A stretch of 43,668 nt of DNA from Gemmatimonadota bacterium (GTDB lineage: Bacteria; Gemmatimonadota; Gemmatimonadetes; Longimicrobiales; Gaopeijiaceae), in contig JAJDVR010000170.1 of the NCBI GenBank assembly GCA_022826025.1, positions 1-43,668 of the forward strand, in the 5' to 3' direction. Shown here piece after piece: positions 19,764 to 28,297 of this stretch; the first letter of the stretch is position 1, and every line of letters starts with the position of its first letter. The position numbers and the translations under genes were made by a program. Under the pieces are notes generated by a model that was given only the letters and a program-made list of their open reading frames with translations, was not told the origin of the DNA and did no database searches.

Positions 19764-20960
19764 ATGGCCCCCAAACCCATAAGCCCGCCCGGCAAGCTCG
19801 CCGACAACGTGGCCCATTTCGTGCGCATGCTGCGCGCGGCCGGCATGCCGGTGGGTCCGGGTCACACGCTCTCCGCAGCGCGTGCACTGGGAGCCATCGA
19901 CACCACCGAACGGAGCCAGTTCTACTGGGCGCTGCACGGCACCCTGGTTTCGGCTCCGGAACAGCGCACCATCTTCGACAGCGCCTTTCGCCTTTTCTGG
20001 CGGGATCCGCTGGGGCGGGACGAGGCCCTGCAGGCGCTGCTTGCCACGTCACGCATCGACGAGGGGGAGCCGGGCGAGCGGGCTCCGTCCCGACTCTCGC
20101 CGGGAACGGCCCCGGGGTACACCGGGACCACGAGGGCGCGAGACGGCGAGGAGATGACCCTGCGCCTTGCGTTCTCACCCTCCGAGACGCTGCGCACCAA
20201 GGACTTCGAGCAGATGACCGCGGAGGAGGTCCGACAGGCCAGGGAGGTGCTGCGCCACCTGAAGCTGGACCTGCGGCCGATCCTGTCGCGCCGCTTCCGT
20301 CCCGATCCCTATGGCCCTGGGATCGACGCGCGCCGCACCCTGCGGGCCAGCCTGCGCACAGGCGGATACCCCATCTCCCTGAGGCGCCGCTCGCACGCCA
20401 CGCGCCGTCCGACGCTGGTAGCCATCTGCGACATCTCGGGGTCGATGGAGACCTATTCGCGCATCCTGCTGCACTTCTTCCACACCCTGACCAACGCGAG
20501 CGAACGCATCCACACCTTCCTCTTCGGCACCCGGCTGACCAACGTCACCCGGTTGCTGCGCGACCAGGATGTGGACCGGGCGATGGAACGCGTGGGGCAG
20601 ACGGTCCTCGACTGGTACGGCGGCACGCGCATCGGCGCTGCGCTGCGGGCCTTCAACCTGCACTGGTCTCGCCGCCTGTTGGCGGAGGGGGCAGTGGTGC
20701 TGCTGGTGACCGACGGGCTCGACCGGGAAGGCGCCAGCGGGATCGCCTTCGAGGCCCGGAGGCTGCGCAAGTCGTGCCGGCGGCTGATCTGGCTGAACCC
20801 GCTGCTGCGCTACGAGAAGTTCGCGCCCCGGGCCGCGGGCATCCGGGCGCTGCTGCCGGAAGTGGACGAGCACCGGCCGGTGCATGATCTCGCGAGCGTG
20901 GAGGCGCTGGCGAGGGCATTGGGGCGGACGGAGCCGGGCGTACGGGCGCGGGCATCCTGA
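19764..20960 (+). CDS. CoxE-type VWA protein
   Basis: The 398-residue protein has a long helical N-terminal half, with LADNVAHFVRMLRAAGMPVGPG typical of CoxE, and a C-terminal von Willebrand A domain. Its MIDAS motif DISGSMETYS begins at D223, followed by the conserved T (YGGTRIGAALRAF) and D (LVTDGLDREG), so metal binding should be intact. CoxE partners MoxR-type CoxD ATPases in maturing molybdenum hydroxylases; the likely partner is at 14270-15304. It starts 11 bp after the barrel gene and has no clear ribosome site. The pair is separated by about 4.5 kb of unrelated genes. Confidence 0.9.
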   Translation: MAPKPISPPGKLADNVAHFVRMLRAAGMPVGPGHTLSAARALGAIDTTERSQFYWALHGTLVSAPEQRTIFDSAFRLFWRDPLGRDEALQALLATSRIDEGEPGERAPSRLSPGTAPGYTGTTRARDGEEMTLRLAFSPSETLRTKDFEQMTAEEVRQAREVLRHLKLDLRPILSRRFRPDPYGPGIDARRTLRASLRTGGYPISLRRRSHATRRPTLVAICDISGSMETYSRILLHFFHTLTNASERIHTFLFGTRLTNVTRLLRDQDVDRAMERVGQTVLDWYGGTRIGAALRAFNLHWSRRLLAEGAVVLLVTDGLDREGASGIAFEARRLRKSCRRLIWLNPLLRYEKFAPRAAGIRALLPEVDEHRPVHDLASVEALARALGRTEPGVRARAS

Positions 20961-20979
20961 CGATAGGGGCGGCAGGCTC

Positions 20980-23850
20980 GTGAAGCGCCGGATCGCCCGA
21001 CTGGTCGGTATGCTCGGCCTCGCCGGCGTCCTGGCCGTGCCGGGGCGGGCGACGGCGCAGAACGCGGGAAGCATCCTGGGACGCGTAGTCGACGCATCTA
21101 CCGGTCAGGTACTACGGGATGCCCTCTTCATTGTCGAGGGGACGGAGCTCCGTACCACTTCCGCGGCCGACGGCCGCTTCATCCTGGTGGCGGTGCCTTT
21201 CGGCGATCGGGCGGTGACGGTCTCCCTGCTCGGCTACACCACCACGACGGTCGAGGGCGTGCGCGTGCGCCCGGGTCGACCTGCCCGCGTTCTCGTCGAG
21301 CTGGAGCCGGAGGCCCTGGAACTCGACGAGATCCGGGTCGAGGTGGAGCGCGTCCGCCTGGTAGAGCCCGAGGTAAGCGCAACCCACGAACTGATCCAGG
21401 CCCGGGAGCTGCGCGAGCTGCCGATCGACGAGGTCTCCCAGGCCATCGAACTGGCGCCGGGGGTGAGCGACGGCCACTTCCGCGGGGGGCGCATCGGACA
21501 GGAGACCTACGTGGTCGACGGGCTGGAGTTCAAGAACCAGTTCGAAGCGTCGTCCCAGGGTCCCGCGCTGGAGCACCCCTCCGACGCACTCGAGGAGATC
21601 GAAGTCGTGACCGGCGGGCTTGGAGCGCGCTTCGGATCGGCGCTTTCGGGGGTGGTGCACTACACAACCAGGCGCGGCGATTCGGAGCGATGGCGGGGGG
21701 CGGCGGCGGTGCGCACCGACCAATGGGCGCCGCGGAAGCTGTTTCGGGGCTTCACGGCGTTCGCGGCATCCGGAGGGGGACCGGCGCCCGTGCTCGGGCG
21801 GGGCTCGGTGGTGTTCGCGAGCATTCTCGCCCAGGGCATGCTGGATGCGGAGCCGCGCGCCCGCGGCCTGACCTGCCTCCGGCCCGGCGACGGCGATGCC
21901 GAGATGGACGCGCTCATCGAGCGGTTGACGAGCGATCCCGCCACCACGGGGCTGACCTGCCCCTACACTGCGGCCGGCTTCCCCCACCAGGCGGGCGACA
22001 AGCTGCTGGCCTTCGCGCGCGTCGACCGGCCGATCGCGGACGGCCTGGCCCTGACGACCACGCTTCTGCACAACCGGGTGCAATCCGGGCTGTACACCTC
22101 CGAGTTCAAGTACAACCCCGACTACCAGCTGGGACAGCGGACGGACGGCACGCTCGCCACCGCATCGCTGGACTGGTCCCGGCAGGGGCTGGGCGGGGGC
22201 GCGCACGTGACGCTGCGGGGATCCGCCATGCGGCTGGACCGCTACCTGGGCGTGGTCGATCCGGACTCCCGTGCGCGCCGCCGCACCTTCGCGGGGTTCG
22301 GCCCGGCCCGGCTGGCGTTCCTGGGCGAGGAGTTCGTCCGCAGCCCGGTCCAGGACCAGTTGAGGTCCGCGGCTGCGGTGCCCGGATACTTTCCTCCCGG
22401 AGGCTCCGTCGGATCTCCTTTCGGGCCCGCCGCGGAGGGCATCTTCCACACCGAAGGGACCCCCGGCATCGCCAACTGGACGCGCACCGAGTTCGTCGGC
22501 GCCGACCTCTTCGCCGAGCTGCTTTCATCCGCGGGTCACGTCCTCAGCGCCGGAGGCGGCACCAAGCTCTATCGCGTCGAATCCTACGAGCGGGCGAGGA
22601 GCTTTCTGGCCGGATCGTCGCCCAACTACGCGCTCTTCTATCCGGGGTCGGTGAGCGCCTTCGTGAATGCGCGACTCGCGGCGGAGGACGAAATCGCGGT
22701 CACGCTCGGAGCGCGAGTCGACGCCTTCCGCGCCGGTCTCGACTATCGGCACGACCGAGTGGACTTTCTCGCTCCGGGGACGCGCGCGGGATGGAAGGTC
22801 GGCGTCACGCCGCGAATCGGCGTTTCGGGGCCGGTTCCAGGTACCGAGGGCCGGACGGCCTTTCGCTTCAACTACAGCCAGGTCGCGCAGCCCCCGGACT
22901 TCCGCTTCTTCCTCGATACCACGCTCGGCGATTCGCTGAGAACCGACATCCGCCGGCAGGGAAACCCGGATCTGGCGTTCGAGAAAGGGACCAGCCTGGA
23001 GTTCGGCGTGACGCATCAGATCGGCGAGAGCGCCGCGGTTTCGCTGGTCGGGTTCCGCAAGGAGCTGAACAATCTCGTGACCGGCAGCCTGCGCTTCGCC
23101 GGGTTCTCGAAGGGTCAGTTCACCGGAGGAGACTTCGGGACGGTGCGGGGCGCCGAGATGTCGATGCGGGCCCGGGGGCCGTTCCTGCGGCTCCGCCTGG
23201 GCTACGCGCTGCAGAAGGCGGTGGGCGTGGTCTCGACGGCGCTCGACCCGGCGATCGAGGATCCCGATGCGACCCGCGAGGAGTTCCCTCTGGCCTTCGA
23301 CCGGCGCCACTCCGCGAACCTGGCCGTCTTCGCGGGCCGCGCCACGGGAGAAGCCGACCGGCGCTGGGGCGTCGCTCTCGCCACGGCGGCGAAGAGCGGG
23401 TATCCCCTGGACCGCCGGCTCCTGGATCCGCACCGCGAGAGTGCCGACCGCGATCCAGTCCGCTTCCTGCCCTGGATCGTGCAGCTCGACCTGCGCGCCA
23501 CGCTCGAAGTCGGCGACCTGCCGGGTTGTTCGGACTGCCGCTGGCGCATCGTGTTCGACGGCCGCAACCTCCTCGACCGCGCGAACGTTCTGGCGCTCCG
23601 TCGCGACACCGGCACGATTGCGCCCCCTGCGGCACAGGTCCTCGAGCTGGCGCGGGGCGGGACGGGCGGCTCCATCCCGCGGGAGTCGCCGCGTTACAGC
23701 GCGCTCGCGGATCTGGACGGCAACGGTCGCATCACGGATCTGGAATACCGAACCGTCCGGTTGGCGGCCGCTCTCGACCGCATGGATCCGTCGCTGTTCT
23801 TCGACGAGCCGCTGCAGCTCAGGCTGGGCGTCGAGGTTGGATTCCGATGA
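20980..23850 (+). CDS. TonB-dependent receptor with carboxypeptidase-regulatory domain
   Basis: The GTG at 20980 gives a signal peptide (1-27, ending ATAQ) and a protein of 956 residues; earlier codons lie inside the CoxE-type gene. Order: CarboxypepD_reg domain (about 30-105; GSILGRVVDASTGQVL), plug (about 125-225; ETYVVDGLEF, LEEIEVVTGGLGARFGSALSGVVHYTT) and a 22-stranded-type barrel ending RLGVEVGFR. It imports a bulky ligand with TonB energy; ligand unknown. A complete EF-hand/dockerin-like loop, DLDGNGRITDLE (911-922), sits just before the last strands. Its stop overlaps the PD40 lipoprotein start (ATGA), implying they act together. Confidence 0.93.
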   Translation: MKRRIARLVGMLGLAGVLAVPGRATAQNAGSILGRVVDASTGQVLRDALFIVEGTELRTTSAADGRFILVAVPFGDRAVTVSLLGYTTTTVEGVRVRPGRPARVLVELEPEALELDEIRVEVERVRLVEPEVSATHELIQARELRELPIDEVSQAIELAPGVSDGHFRGGRIGQETYVVDGLEFKNQFEASSQGPALEHPSDALEEIEVVTGGLGARFGSALSGVVHYTTRRGDSERWRGAAAVRTDQWAPRKLFRGFTAFAASGGGPAPVLGRGSVVFASILAQGMLDAEPRARGLTCLRPGDGDAEMDALIERLTSDPATTGLTCPYTAAGFPHQAGDKLLAFARVDRPIADGLALTTTLLHNRVQSGLYTSEFKYNPDYQLGQRTDGTLATASLDWSRQGLGGGAHVTLRGSAMRLDRYLGVVDPDSRARRRTFAGFGPARLAFLGEEFVRSPVQDQLRSAAAVPGYFPPGGSVGSPFGPAAEGIFHTEGTPGIANWTRTEFVGADLFAELLSSAGHVLSAGGGTKLYRVESYERARSFLAGSSPNYALFYPGSVSAFVNARLAAEDEIAVTLGARVDAFRAGLDYRHDRVDFLAPGTRAGWKVGVTPRIGVSGPVPGTEGRTAFRFNYSQVAQPPDFRFFLDTTLGDSLRTDIRRQGNPDLAFEKGTSLEFGVTHQIGESAAVSLVGFRKELNNLVTGSLRFAGFSKGQFTGGDFGTVRGAEMSMRARGPFLRLRLGYALQKAVGVVSTALDPAIEDPDATREEFPLAFDRRHSANLAVFAGRATGEADRRWGVALATAAKSGYPLDRRLLDPHRESADRDPVRFLPWIVQLDLRATLEVGDLPGCSDCRWRIVFDGRNLLDRANVLALRRDTGTIAPPAAQVLELARGGTGGSIPRESPRYSALADLDGNGRITDLEYRTVRLAAALDRMDPSLFFDEPLQLRLGVEVGFR

Positions 23851-25091
23851 TGCGCCGACGCGGGACCCGGATAGTGCGCCGGGGTTCGGTTTCGACGCCG
23901 CGGGGCGGCTCGGTTTCGATGATGCGTGCGGGCGCCTGGATGGCGCTGGGGGCGCTCTGGGCTCTCGGCTGCCGGGAAGCCACGTCGCCGTTCGTGTCGG
24001 TGGACCGTCCCTCCATCGAGGTGACGGGACCGCTTCAGCTCACCTTCTCGGGGCTCGACGAACGGACGCCGGTCTGGCTCGGGCTCGACTCGCTGGCCTA
24101 TGCGGCCGAGGGCGTCGCGCCATTCGCGCAGAGCCCGGGCGTTCTGATGAAGATTCCGGCCACGGGCGGACCTGCTGAGCCGCTGTTCCCGGCGCTCCAG
24201 TTTCCCGGCGGTGCGTCCCACTGGCTTGCCAGCCCGGCGCCGTCCCCCGACGGAGCCCGGGCGGCCTACGTGGAGATGTGGGCCGTAGCGGACGAAGATC
24301 TCTGTCCGGCGGCCGTCGTCGTCTGCGATCCGTCCGGTGCGCCGCGGGTCGCCGCCCGCCTGGCCGAGATCCGGCTTCACCTCACGGACCGTGAAGGAGG
24401 AGGTTCGCCGGCGCCCCGACGCTCGCTCTCCGTGCCGCTCGAGGGACGGGAGTTCGTACCACTGCGGGGTGATCCGTTCCTGCCCGGCTTCTTCCGCATC
24501 CGCCACTACCCCTTCCAACGCCTCTTCCACGAGGAGAATCCGCCCCTCTTCCGTCCCAGTTGGGATCCGGATGGGACTCGTGTGGCGTTCAGCGATGGGC
24601 TTCGGGTGCTGCTCTGGGACCTCGCGTCTTCCCGGGCGGAAACCGTGTCCGGCACCGACGGCGGCGTGGCTCCGGCCTGGTCCCCGAATGGTGAGTGGAT
24701 TGCGTTCACAAGGCTGGTGCGGGGCGACTCGGCTGCCGCGAGCTGCACCCATTCCGGGTTCCTGGGGCCGGTCTGCCGGCAGGAGCGGGTGGACTACGAG
24801 GTGGCGGACCGGAGGATCGCGCTGGTGCGGCCGGATGGTTCGGAGACCCGTGAACTGGGCCGGGGAGAGGAGCCCGCCTGGACGCCCGACTCGGGCCGGC
24901 TCGTCTTCCGGCGGGACGGACGCCTGTGGACCGTGCCGGTGGGAGGGGCGGCGGCGACTCCGATTCCCGACACCGAACGAGCCCGCGAGCCCGCCGTTTC
25001 GCCCGACGGAAGCCGGTTGGCGTATGTCCGGTTGCTGAGCGGCGGAAAGCATGATGTCTGGGTCGTCCCGTTCGAGGAAGGAGGGTCGTGA
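23847..25091 (+). CDS. PD40/TolB-like beta-propeller lipoprotein
   Basis: The 414-residue lipoprotein overlaps the receptor gene by 4 bp (ATGATG start). A lipobox (ALGALWALGC) lies about 42 residues in, after a basic N-terminus; a downstream ATG near MMRAGAW is also possible. The rest is made of TolB-type propeller blades: PAPSPDGARAAYVE, PSWDPDGTRVAFSDG, PAWSPNGEWIAFTR, PAWTPDSGRLVFRRDGRLW and PAVSPDGSRLAYVR. Such propellers usually bind other proteins or ligands in the periplasm. Coupling to the receptor makes it the likely receptor-associated lipoprotein. It has three Cys in a short insertion (ASCTHSGFLGPVCRQ). Confidence 0.85.
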   Translation: MMRRRGTRIVRRGSVSTPRGGSVSMMRAGAWMALGALWALGCREATSPFVSVDRPSIEVTGPLQLTFSGLDERTPVWLGLDSLAYAAEGVAPFAQSPGVLMKIPATGGPAEPLFPALQFPGGASHWLASPAPSPDGARAAYVEMWAVADEDLCPAAVVVCDPSGAPRVAARLAEIRLHLTDREGGGSPAPRRSLSVPLEGREFVPLRGDPFLPGFFRIRHYPFQRLFHEENPPLFRPSWDPDGTRVAFSDGLRVLLWDLASSRAETVSGTDGGVAPAWSPNGEWIAFTRLVRGDSAAASCTHSGFLGPVCRQERVDYEVADRRIALVRPDGSETRELGRGEEPAWTPDSGRLVFRRDGRLWTVPVGGAAATPIPDTERAREPAVSPDGSRLAYVRLLSGGKHDVWVVPFEEGGS

Positions 25092-25116
25092 ACACCGGAG
25101 GTTGGGGGAAAGGACC

Positions 25117-26253
25117 GTGATCGGCGGGCGGAGCGCGGCTGTCGTGAGGCCCGGACGCGGAGCCGCGGCGGCTGTCGGGCTCGCGCTGATGCTGGTGATC
25201 GCGCTCGCAGGCTGCGGCGACCCGGTCGTGATTCTCGGAGACGCACCGGGCGTCATGCGGGTCGTGGCGGGAAAGCCGGACGACCTCGAGCCCGCCGAAC
25301 GCGTGCCGGCAACCGACTTTGAGCTGTCTTCGCCGCGCGGGCTGGCGCTGGGGGCGGACGGGACGCTCTACATCGCCGACCGCCGGGCGGCCCGCATCCT
25401 GGCAGTGCGTGCCAACGGCGATGTCGCCGTGCTGGCGGATCAGAGCGGGTGCTCGGGTTCCGCCTGCATGCGCCGTCCCGAAGGCCTCGCCCTCGCCCCC
25501 GGCGGTACGCTGCTGGCAGCGGACGGCCAGGCGGGCAGGGTCTTCCGGGTGACGGCGCGGGCGGGTAGCGATGGCGTGGTTTCCGTCCTGGCCGGCGACC
25601 CGGGAGGCGTGGCTCCGGCAAGCGGCCTCCCGGCCACCGAGGCCCGCTTCGGCGAACCCACCGGCGTGGCCGTATCCGAGACGGGTGACGTGTTCGTGAG
25701 CGACTGGCCCGAGCACCGCGTGTGGCGCATCGCCCGGGACGGCACCCTTTCCCCGGCTGCGGGCAACGGACGAGCCGGCAGTTCGGGCGACGGCGGACCC
25801 GCCACCGAGGCCCGCCTGCGCGCCCCCCGCGGGCTGGCGGTTGCGGATGGGCGTCTCTACATCGCTGACGCGGCCGACCAGCGCGTCCGCGTGGTCGACC
25901 TAGACACCGGCATCATCCAGCCGGCCGCCGGCTCCGGGACACAGGGGTTCTCGGGCGATGGCGGATCGGCCCTGCGCGCGAGGCTCGCCTTTCCCGAGGC
26001 CGTCGTGGCGGTCGATGGCGGTGCGACGCTCTTCATCGCCGACCGTGGGAATGGCCGGGTGCGCGCCGTCGAAACCGCCACCGGCGTCATCCGCACGTTC
26101 GCCGGCAACGGCGCGTCGGACTACAATGGCTCCGGACTGGAGGCCGGCGAGACCGCCCTGCCTGCTCCGGCGGGCCTTGCCTCCGACCTCGGCTTCCTCT
26201 TCATTGCCGACGACCACCTCAACCTGGTGTGGCGGACCCCGATCCGGTTCTGA
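25117..26253 (+). CDS. NHL-repeat lipoprotein
   Basis: The 378-residue product starts at GTG 25117 after AAAGG; earlier in-frame codons overlap the PD40 gene. A lipobox (MLVIALAGC) precedes six NHL-type blades: GLALGADGTLYIADRR, GLALAPGGTLLAADGQ, GVAVSETGDVFVSDWP, GLAVADGRLYIADAA, ATLFIADRGNGRVRAV and LASDLGFLFIADDHL. Fold is a six-bladed propeller. The repeats AAGNGRAGSSGDGGPA and GSGTQGFSGDGGSA are the Gly-rich linkers typical of this class. Probably a periplasm-facing or surface ligand binder, part of the TonB-propeller block. Confidence 0.87.
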   Translation: MIGGRSAAVVRPGRGAAAAVGLALMLVIALAGCGDPVVILGDAPGVMRVVAGKPDDLEPAERVPATDFELSSPRGLALGADGTLYIADRRAARILAVRANGDVAVLADQSGCSGSACMRRPEGLALAPGGTLLAADGQAGRVFRVTARAGSDGVVSVLAGDPGGVAPASGLPATEARFGEPTGVAVSETGDVFVSDWPEHRVWRIARDGTLSPAAGNGRAGSSGDGGPATEARLRAPRGLAVADGRLYIADAADQRVRVVDLDTGIIQPAAGSGTQGFSGDGGSALRARLAFPEAVVAVDGGATLFIADRGNGRVRAVETATGVIRTFAGNGASDYNGSGLEAGETALPAPAGLASDLGFLFIADDHLNLVWRTPIRF

Positions 26254-26296
26254 GCCTCGCCGCGGCTCGCCAGGCGCTCATCCTCGACATGCACCG

Positions 26297-27544
26297 ATGG
26301 ATCGATACGTGAACCTTCCACTATCGCACGCGCGGTCATCCGCCGGGGGAAGCATCGCCGTCGCCTCGATGTTCGCGGCACTCGCCACGGGATGTGCCCC
26401 GAGGGACGTCGGCCCCGCGCCCATCGTCCAGGACAGCGCCGGCGTGGAGTTCGTGCGCCACGGGCCGCTGGCCGACTACGGCCGGTCCGTCTATCCGGCG
26501 GAGTACCTCCTGACCATCGGGGACATGGAAGGGCCTCCCGAGATGCTCTTCGCGGAGGTGGCCGGGGTCGAGCTGCTGGACGACGGGACGGTCGCCGTCC
26601 TCGACCGGGAGGCGGCCGATGTACGCGTATACTCGCCGGACGGCTCCTTCCTCCGCCGCATCAGCCGCAGGGGCTCGGGACCGGGCGAGATCAGCGGCGA
26701 CCTTACCGTGGCGATGGTCGGCATCGGTGACGGGCGCCTGCTGCTGCCCGACGCCATCAACCAGACCGTGAGCATCTTCGGCCGGGACGGTGGCCTCCTC
26801 GAATCGCACCCGTGGGACATCATGCAGGCGTACATGCCCGAGTGGAGGGCGGCGAACGACTCGACGGTAGCGGTGCACCTCTGGTCCGCATCTGCCCCGT
26901 GGCACGTCCTGGCACACCGGTCCGTCTCAGGGGTGCTGCTCGACACCCTTGCGGTGTACGCGGTCCGGCTGGCCGACAGCCCCGTGGACCGGCGTTTTCC
27001 CGTCTGGGCCGATATGCTCGTCTGGTCCACGCGCGAGCCGGACCAGGTCGTCGGCGCCTGGATGTCCGAGCCATGGGTCACCCTCTTCCGGCAGGGCGTT
27101 CCCGTGCGCAGGATCTCTTGGGATCGCGACGAGGCGCTGCTGAGCGAGGAACAGCACGAGATCCTCCTGGGCATCGTCGCCCGGAACATGGATCCGGGCG
27201 CACTCCCTCCGGATCTGCGCACCATGGTTCGTCTGCCCGAGAGGCTGCCGGCGATGGCGGACATCGAGGCCGGCGCGGAACTCATCCTGGTTCAGCGCGT
27301 TCGGTCCGTGGAGAGGCTGGACCAGCGGATCACCTACGTCAACCGCGGCCCGTCAGGCTTCGGCGGCCCGCTTTGGGACGTGTTCAGCTTCGCGGGCGAC
27401 TACCTGGGTGTTCTCGACCTGGGCGCCCCGGCCGACGTCTTCGACATCCGGGGCGATACCATCCTGGGCGTGCGCGAGGACAGCCTCGGGGTTCAGCAAC
27501 CCTTCCTGGCCCGGTTGCCGGCCCAGCTGCGGGAGCCGCGCTGA
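26297..27544 (+). CDS. 6-bladed beta-propeller lipoprotein
   Basis: The 415-residue protein from ATG 26297 has an N-terminal stretch with lipobox (MFAALATGC). It continues with VQDSAGVEFVRHG, PEMLFAEVAGVELLDDGTVAVLDREAADVRVYSPDGSFLRRISRRGSGPGEI, the standard opening of the 6-bladed propeller family abundant in Gemmatimonadota and Bacteroidota. Later blades are less regular. The end (LGVLDLGAPADVFDIRGDTILGVREDSLGVQ) is the usual closing blade. No ribosome site is obvious. Partner proteins and ligand are unknown. Confidence 0.83.
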   Translation: MDRYVNLPLSHARSSAGGSIAVASMFAALATGCAPRDVGPAPIVQDSAGVEFVRHGPLADYGRSVYPAEYLLTIGDMEGPPEMLFAEVAGVELLDDGTVAVLDREAADVRVYSPDGSFLRRISRRGSGPGEISGDLTVAMVGIGDGRLLLPDAINQTVSIFGRDGGLLESHPWDIMQAYMPEWRAANDSTVAVHLWSASAPWHVLAHRSVSGVLLDTLAVYAVRLADSPVDRRFPVWADMLVWSTREPDQVVGAWMSEPWVTLFRQGVPVRRISWDRDEALLSEEQHEILLGIVARNMDPGALPPDLRTMVRLPERLPAMADIEAGAELILVQRVRSVERLDQRITYVNRGPSGFGGPLWDVFSFAGDYLGVLDLGAPADVFDIRGDTILGVREDSLGVQQPFLARLPAQLREPR

Positions 27545-27551
27545 GGTGCAG

Positions 27552-27938
27552 TCAGAGTAGCCGAATCGGTCCCGGATACCGACCGATGACCGGATCGAGC
27601 GTAAGCAGTGTCAGCCCTTCGATCTGAGCCTGCGCCACCAGCATCCGATCGAAGGGATCGCTGTTGAGCGGGGGCAGCAGGTCCGCCGCCACGGCGTGGG
27701 CGCCTGAAACGGCAAGCTCCGTGTACCCGTTTTCGAGCAGACCCCGTCGCAGCAGGCGCGGATCGACGCGGAAATCCTCGCGTCCCAGCCCGTTCTTGAT
27801 CGCGACCTCCCAGAGAGATGCGGCGCTGAACGCGAGTTGCGAATCGGGATCCTCCAGCAGGGTACGCGCGACGCTCGGAAGCCGTTCGGGGATGCCCGCC
27901 GCATAAAGCAGGAGGTGGGTGTCGAGAAGAAAGGTCAC
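27552..27938 (-). CDS. vapC: VapC-type PIN-domain ribonuclease toxin
   Basis: The 128-residue PIN protein keeps the acidic active-site residues: D6 in LLDTH, E44 in SLWEVAIK, and D94/D97 in NSDPFDRMLVAQA, followed by LLTLDPVI (D115). The motif set belongs to the VapC subgroup paired with Phd/YefM antitoxins. Its start overlaps the antitoxin stop by 4 bp. No frameshift or truncation is seen, so it is likely active against RNA when the antitoxin is lost. It converges on the propeller lipoprotein with an 7-bp gap. Confidence 0.93.
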   Translation of the reverse strand: MTFLLDTHLLLYAAGIPERLPSVARTLLEDPDSQLAFSAASLWEVAIKNGLGREDFRVDPRLLRRGLLENGYTELAVSGAHAVAADLLPPLNSDPFDRMLVAQAQIEGLTLLTLDPVIGRYPGPIRLL

Positions 27939-28180
27939 GATTCCCCCTCGAACGATGCCTCGATCTTCCTCCTGCCCATGCGATCGAAATCGGGTGGAAG
28001 GGAGATGTGTCCGGCCAGAAAGCCGAGGCGCCGCACGGCTCCGCTCTCTTCGTCGTCCACCGCGGTGACTTTGACCAGAGGCTTGCCAGCGCGGGCGATG
28101 ATGAACGGCTCTCCCTCGACGGCCTCCCGCACCAGGCGCGAGAGGTGTGTCTTGGCCTCATGCATGTTGAATGTACGCAT
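27935..28180 (-). CDS. Phd/YefM-type antitoxin
   Basis: The 81-residue protein has the Phd/YefM opening NMHEAKTHLSRLVREAVEGEPFIIARAGKPLVKV (about 5-38), the DNA-binding half, and a C-terminal helix that should wrap the toxin (LPPDFDRMGRRKIEASFEGES). GGGAG lies 9 bp before the ATG. It is first in the operon and overlaps vapC. Autoregulation is likely through the palindrome at 28206-28226. Confidence 0.92.
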   Translation of the reverse strand: MRTFNMHEAKTHLSRLVREAVEGEPFIIARAGKPLVKVTAVDDEESGAVRRLGFLAGHISLPPDFDRMGRRKIEASFEGES

Positions 28181-28205
28181 GACGATGGCTCCCGAAAGGA
28201 GTTGA

Positions 28206-28226
28206 ACTTAGGTTACTAAACTAAGT
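28206..28226. promoter_or_regulatory. Near-perfect palindrome, operator of VapC/Phd pair
   Basis: A 21-bp inverted repeat: ACTTAG...CTAAGT arms with TTA/TAA symmetry inside, 18 of 21 positions symmetric. It lies 25 bp upstream of the antitoxin start in AT-rich DNA that stands out from its GC-rich surroundings. Expected site for Phd/YefM binding and repression; AT-richness also fits overlap with the promoter. Confidence 0.6.
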
Positions 28227-28297
28227 CCGCTCTCCCCGGGCCCGCAAGGAACTCGCGCGTCTCGCGACTCCTGATCCCCTCGCCACCCCCAGGCCCT

